From Paramuribaculum sp. (GTDB lineage Bacteria > Bacteroidota > Bacteroidia > Bacteroidales > Muribaculaceae), in the NCBI GenBank assembly GCA_009775605.1, contig VSPV01000021.1, positions 1 through 26,515 on the forward strand: 26,515 nt of DNA, read 5' to 3'. Shown in pieces: positions 23,655-26,515 of this stretch (positions within the stretch are counted from its first letter, which is position 1; each line of letters opens with the position of its first letter). A program made the position numbers and the translations under genes. A model generated the notes under the pieces. It made no database searches and had not been told where the DNA came from. It saw only the letters and a program-made list of their open reading frames with translations.

Positions 23655-24493
23655 TGCCTTACACGCCGATTACACCGACCGACTCCATAGCCGCCGCGGC
23701 TGTCGCGACAGCGGTGCAGCCACGCGCCGGTGAGGATTCCACGTGCTCTTTCAACGAGGCTCCGGCCACGGTGGCAATACCGTGGATACGCACCGGGGTT
23801 GTACCTTATACCCGGGGCCTGGAGGCCATTCCACGCCATCCGCTTCCGGGCTACGACACGGGGGTGATGAGCCTTGTGCTTGCAGTGTTCCTGATAATAG
23901 CGGTAAATTTCCGCCACTTCTCCTCCTACTTCAAGTCGGTATGGCAGAACCTGTTCAGCGTGCGTGTGCGCGACAATGCCTTCGACGAGCATACCGTGGG
24001 CGAAGAACGCGTGATGATCTCGCTATTGCTTCTCACCTGTCTTTGCGAGGGCATAATGACTTATGCAGCTCTTCAGGGAGCAGGTATCCCTACTCCGGGG
24101 AGCTTCGTGAGCATAGCCATCCTTAGCGGAGCGGCCATATTGCTCTACATATTCCAGCTGAGCGCTTACCAGACCGTGGGGTTCGCCTTCACGGGCAATG
24201 CGGGACGCACGCAGTGGATACGCGGCTTCAACGCTTCACAGTCGCTGATGGGAATACTGATGGCGGTTCCCGCGCTGTTGTCGCTCTTCAATCCAAATAT
24301 CTCCGGCACCCTCTGCACTATCGGAGTATTGCTGTATATCACCGCCCGTGTTATATTCATAATCAAGGGATTTAGAATTTTTTACGAGAATGTATTCTCG
24401 TTATTCTACTTTATTTTGTACCTTTGCAGTCTGGAAATTATCCCTATCCTTGTCTGCGGACGAGGAATTTTCTTTCTCTGTAAATTTATGTAA
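23654..24493 (+). CDS. DUF4271 membrane protein
   Basis: This 279-residue protein has a poorly conserved Ala-rich N-terminal part (1-65) and then about seven hydrophobic segments (about 70-88, 121-140, 147-168, 193-213, 217-240, 243-262, 264-278). Its position immediately before hemD is the usual place of DUF4271 proteins in Bacteroidales. The function is unknown; a membrane role linked to tetrapyrrole or envelope work has not been shown. Its ATG overlaps the LOG gene stop by one base. The 16 bases to hemD have no terminator. Confidence 0.82.
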   Translation: MPYTPITPTDSIAAAAVATAVQPRAGEDSTCSFNEAPATVAIPWIRTGVVPYTRGLEAIPRHPLPGYDTGVMSLVLAVFLIIAVNFRHFSSYFKSVWQNLFSVRVRDNAFDEHTVGEERVMISLLLLTCLCEGIMTYAALQGAGIPTPGSFVSIAILSGAAILLYIFQLSAYQTVGFAFTGNAGRTQWIRGFNASQSLMGILMAVPALLSLFNPNISGTLCTIGVLLYITARVIFIIKGFRIFYENVFSLFYFILYLCSLEIIPILVCGRGIFFLCKFM

Positions 24494-24509
24494 AGCATAA
24501 ACCTAATTA

Positions 24510-25289
24510 TTGTCTGACGTGAAAGTTAAGAAAGTTCTGGTATCACAGCCCAAGCCCGCATCCGATAAGTCACCTTACTATGAAATAGCCGAAAAGTACG
24601 GCATACAGATTGATTTCCGACCTTTCATAAAAGTGGAGGGTCTCACCGCCAAGGAATTCCGTCAGTCGAAAATAGCTATTTCCGATTTCACCGCCGTGAT
24701 ATTCACGGCCAGGACAGCAATTGACCATTATTTCCGTCTCTGCGAGGAGATGCGAATCACTATTCCCGACACAATGAAGTATTTCTGCACCACCGAGTCG
24801 ATTGCCCTCTATCTGCAGAAATACATAGTGTACCGCAAGCGCAAGATTTTCCACGGTACCACGGGAAAACTCGATGACCTCGTGCCGTTCCTGCTCAAGC
24901 ACAACAAGGAGAAATATCTCTTTGCCGTGAGCGATGTGCATAAGGACGACACCAATGTGCTCGACGCAAACCACATCGACTACACCAAGGCCATCATGTA
25001 TCGCACGGTAAGCAATGACTTCGGTCCCGACGAACCATTCGATTACGACATGCTTCTGTTTTTCAGCCCCTCGGGAATCAAGTCGCTCCTGAAGAACTTC
25101 CCCGAATTCAAACAGGACGACATACAGATAGGTTGTTTCGGCGCCACCACGGCAAAGGCCGTGAAAGATGCCGGCCTGCGTCTGGACATGGAGGCGCCGT
25201 CAGTAAAAGCTCCGTCGATGACCGCCGCTCTCGACATGTTCCTGAGCGAGAACCTTGAAACTCCCGCAGAAAGCAGCGTTGAAGGGTAA
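24510..25289 (+). CDS. hemD: uroporphyrinogen-III synthase HemD
   Basis: This 259-residue enzyme cyclises hydroxymethylbilane to uroporphyrinogen III for heme, siroheme or cobalamin-type tetrapyrroles. Sequence conservation in HemD is low, but the two-domain pattern is visible: an N-terminal LVSQPKPASDKSPYYEIAEKYG, a middle DFTAVIFTARTAIDHYF, LLFFSPSGIKSLLKNF in the second half, and IGCFGATTAKAVKDAGL with the conserved Thr/Ala region. No ATG is available: the open frame starts at TTG 24510, and GTG 24519 is the alternative. The order DUF4271-hemD-rnpA-yidD strengthens the call. It overlaps rnpA by 11 bases if rnpA starts at 25279. Confidence 0.9.
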   Translation: MSDVKVKKVLVSQPKPASDKSPYYEIAEKYGIQIDFRPFIKVEGLTAKEFRQSKIAISDFTAVIFTARTAIDHYFRLCEEMRITIPDTMKYFCTTESIALYLQKYIVYRKRKIFHGTTGKLDDLVPFLLKHNKEKYLFAVSDVHKDDTNVLDANHIDYTKAIMYRTVSNDFGPDEPFDYDMLLFFSPSGIKSLLKNFPEFKQDDIQIGCFGATTAKAVKDAGLRLDMEAPSVKAPSMTAALDMFLSENLETPAESSVEG

Positions 25290-25674
25290 CAGGCTATATA
25301 AGTGCGAGAAACTCTGTAGCCTGACAGCCATCGAATCTCTCTTCAGCCCGGAAGCACGCAAACAGCATCCCGGGCAGTCAGTCATGGCCTATCCGTGGAG
25401 AGCCGTCTGGCGCCGACCGGAAGATGAGGGACGCCGCTGCAACAAATTCCTGATATCCGTGCCAAAGAAGCGGCTCCGCCATGCCGTGGACCGCGTGAGG
25501 ATGCGCAGGCTCATGCGCGAGGCCTACCGTCTCACCGACCGCCGCGCCGACGGCCGTCTGGGAGTGGAGATAGCCTTTGTGTATGTGGCCGACAAACTGA
25601 CATCGTATGCCGACGCCTGCCGCTCCGTAAGGCGCATAATGGACCGTATCAGACAATGCTGCGACGCCTGCTGA
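25279..25674 (+). CDS. rnpA: ribonuclease P protein component RnpA
   Basis: This small basic protein binds RNase P RNA and aids 5' processing of pre-tRNA. It has KFLISVPKKRLRHAVDRVRMRRLMREAYRL in its middle, the RNA-binding loop-helix of the family. The usual RNR motif reads RVR here. No ATG precedes the conserved part. TTG 25279 gives 131 residues and an 11-base overlap with hemD; TTG 25255 gives 139 residues and a 35-base overlap. The insertion between the N-terminal EKLCS and KFLIS segments (about residues 25-55) is typical of Bacteroidota. The yidD gene overlaps its end by 19 bases, as is common. Confidence 0.92.
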   Translation: MKGNRLYKCEKLCSLTAIESLFSPEARKQHPGQSVMAYPWRAVWRRPEDEGRRCNKFLISVPKKRLRHAVDRVRMRRLMREAYRLTDRRADGRLGVEIAFVYVADKLTSYADACRSVRRIMDRIRQCCDAC

Positions 25675-25868
25675 TTCTCCCCATAAGGTTTTATCAACTG
25701 TGCATATCGCCGATGTTTCCGGCAGTATGCCGCTTCACGCCCACCTGCAGCCAGTATGCCATCGAGGCCATCATGAAACACGGGCCGCTGAAAGGCACCT
25801 GGCTGGCCCTGCGCCGCATATTGCGCTGCCATCCGTGGGGAGGCTCCGGCTATGACCCGGTGCCGTAA
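25656..25868 (+). CDS. yidD: membrane protein insertion efficiency factor YidD
   Basis: This 70-residue amphipathic peripheral membrane protein assists YidC/Sec-dependent insertion of inner-membrane proteins. The family signature is clear: PIRFYQLCISP, CRFTPTCSQYAIEAI with its conserved Cys residues, HGPLKGTWLALRRILRCHPW and GGSGYDPVP at the C-terminus. The gene overlaps the 3' end of rnpA by 19 bases, the classical rnpA-yidD arrangement. It is complete. Confidence 0.97.
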   Translation: MLRRLLILPIRFYQLCISPMFPAVCRFTPTCSQYAIEAIMKHGPLKGTWLALRRILRCHPWGGSGYDPVP

Positions 25869-25894
25869 TAACCACGCTGAGCCAGTTTTTTCCC

Positions 25895-26503
25895 ATGATC
25901 TGCAATCTTCATTCACATGCGCCATCTCTCGGGACCATCACCGACCGCTCCGCCACCCTCACGCTGCTTGACGCTCCGCAGCTCCAGAGCGTGGGCATAC
26001 ACCCTTGGCACGCTTCGGAAGGGCAGATAGAGCACCTTGACGAACTCGCCACAGACCCACGGGTAGTAGCCATAGGCGAAGCCGGTTTCGACACTCTGCG
26101 CGGCCCATCGGCCGAGATACAGACCCGGATATTCCGCCATCAGGCCCTGCTTGCCGAAAGATTGGGAAAACCGCTGATAATACACTGCGTGAAAGCATGG
26201 GACGCGCTTCTGGAGCAACAGCGCCTTCTGCGCCCCGAAACACCCTGGATCATCCACGGATTCCGCGGAAACCCTCAGCATTGCCGACAGCTTCTCAACC
26301 GCGGCCTGGGAATATCGCTCGGCTACCGCTTCAATCCACTCACCGCCGCGACGATTCCGCCGGAAAGCCTCTTCATCGAAACCGACGACGCTCCCGTTGA
26401 CATCTCAGAAGTAGCCACCCGCGTTGCCGCCGCCCGCGCCACCTCCCCCCATGAAATCATGGCACTGAGCGCAGAAAACATACGCCTCGTAACCCGCCAC
26501 TGA
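25895..26503 (+). CDS. TatD-family metal-dependent hydrolase
   Basis: This 202-residue TIM-barrel amidohydrolase-like protein is shorter than the E. coli TatD DNase family (about 260). Metal ligands are recognisable: H6-x-H8 (NLHSH, where the usual leading Asp is Asn, as I recall from other Bacteroidota homologues), the Glu in AIGEAGFD, LIIHCVKAWDALL, IHGFRG, and the final Asp in FIETDDAPVD. Family members are 3'-5' DNases or D-aminoacyl-tRNA deacylase-like. Its own substrate is unknown. It follows yidD by 26 bases, matching Bacteroidales order. It ends 12 bases before the window edge and is complete. Confidence 0.9.
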   Translation: MICNLHSHAPSLGTITDRSATLTLLDAPQLQSVGIHPWHASEGQIEHLDELATDPRVVAIGEAGFDTLRGPSAEIQTRIFRHQALLAERLGKPLIIHCVKAWDALLEQQRLLRPETPWIIHGFRGNPQHCRQLLNRGLGISLGYRFNPLTAATIPPESLFIETDDAPVDISEVATRVAAARATSPHEIMALSAENIRLVTRH

Positions 26504-26515
26504 ACCCCTCCGCGA

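Noticed and set aside
1..26515. CRISPR arrays, tRNA or rRNA genes, transposase genes
   Set aside because: No spaced direct repeats, cloverleaf pattern, rRNA-like sequence or transposase motif was noticed by eye; a dedicated search was not possible.

Overview
The window reads as a chromosomal segment from a Bacteroidota gut-type bacterium of the order Bacteroidales, most likely near Muribaculaceae or Prevotellaceae (inference; no marker gene was searched). Supporting signs are Bacteroidota-type promoters (TTTG, about 19 bases, then TAnnTTTG), almost no Shine-Dalgarno sequences, a very large DUF2723 membrane protein, the DUF4271-hemD-rnpA-yidD-TatD order at the right end, tandem WG-repeat lipoproteins and an inositol-lipid type gene cluster. 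Most genes are GC-rich with frequent ATA isoleucine codons, which leaves many long antisense shadow ORFs.

Left part (1-9703, all +): DUF2723 GT-C protein, polysaccharide deacetylase, queG and pdxA. Then come four genes with tight or overlapping joints: a sugar-nucleotidyltransferase-like protein, an ATP-grasp protein, a CDP-alcohol phosphatidyltransferase and a HAD-family protein. After an AT-rich promoter region comes myo-inositol-phosphate synthase (9936-11243), closed by a strong terminator. Together they suggest glucose-6-P -> inositol-P -> CDP-inositol -> phosphatidylinositol-type lipid. This is a route that activates the inositol head group instead of the lipid, and so avoids a phosphatidylinositol-phosphate intermediate. 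The ATP-grasp gene has an ITPK-like C-terminal motif and has no obvious job in that route. It is the most interesting unexplained part.

Middle (11244-19134): a palindrome-rich intergenic stretch, then a minus-strand operon (epimerase, 96-aa membrane protein, aroQ, C-domain-less pyruvate kinase homologue, O-methyltransferase) with nested start/stop overlaps. It is divergent from trmB-mrp. Convergent to mrp is panB-MATE on the minus strand.

Right part (19135-26515): a 704-base intergenic region with a good promoter and two highly structured segments, one a 235-base rod that could be a 6S-like RNA. Two AT-richer WG-repeat lipoprotein genes follow. The whole block is bounded by related inverted repeats (32 of 39 bases) and looks like an inserted module. 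Next come a LOG-family gene, DUF4271, hemD, rnpA, yidD and a TatD-type hydrolase. No tRNA, rRNA, CRISPR array or transposase gene was seen.
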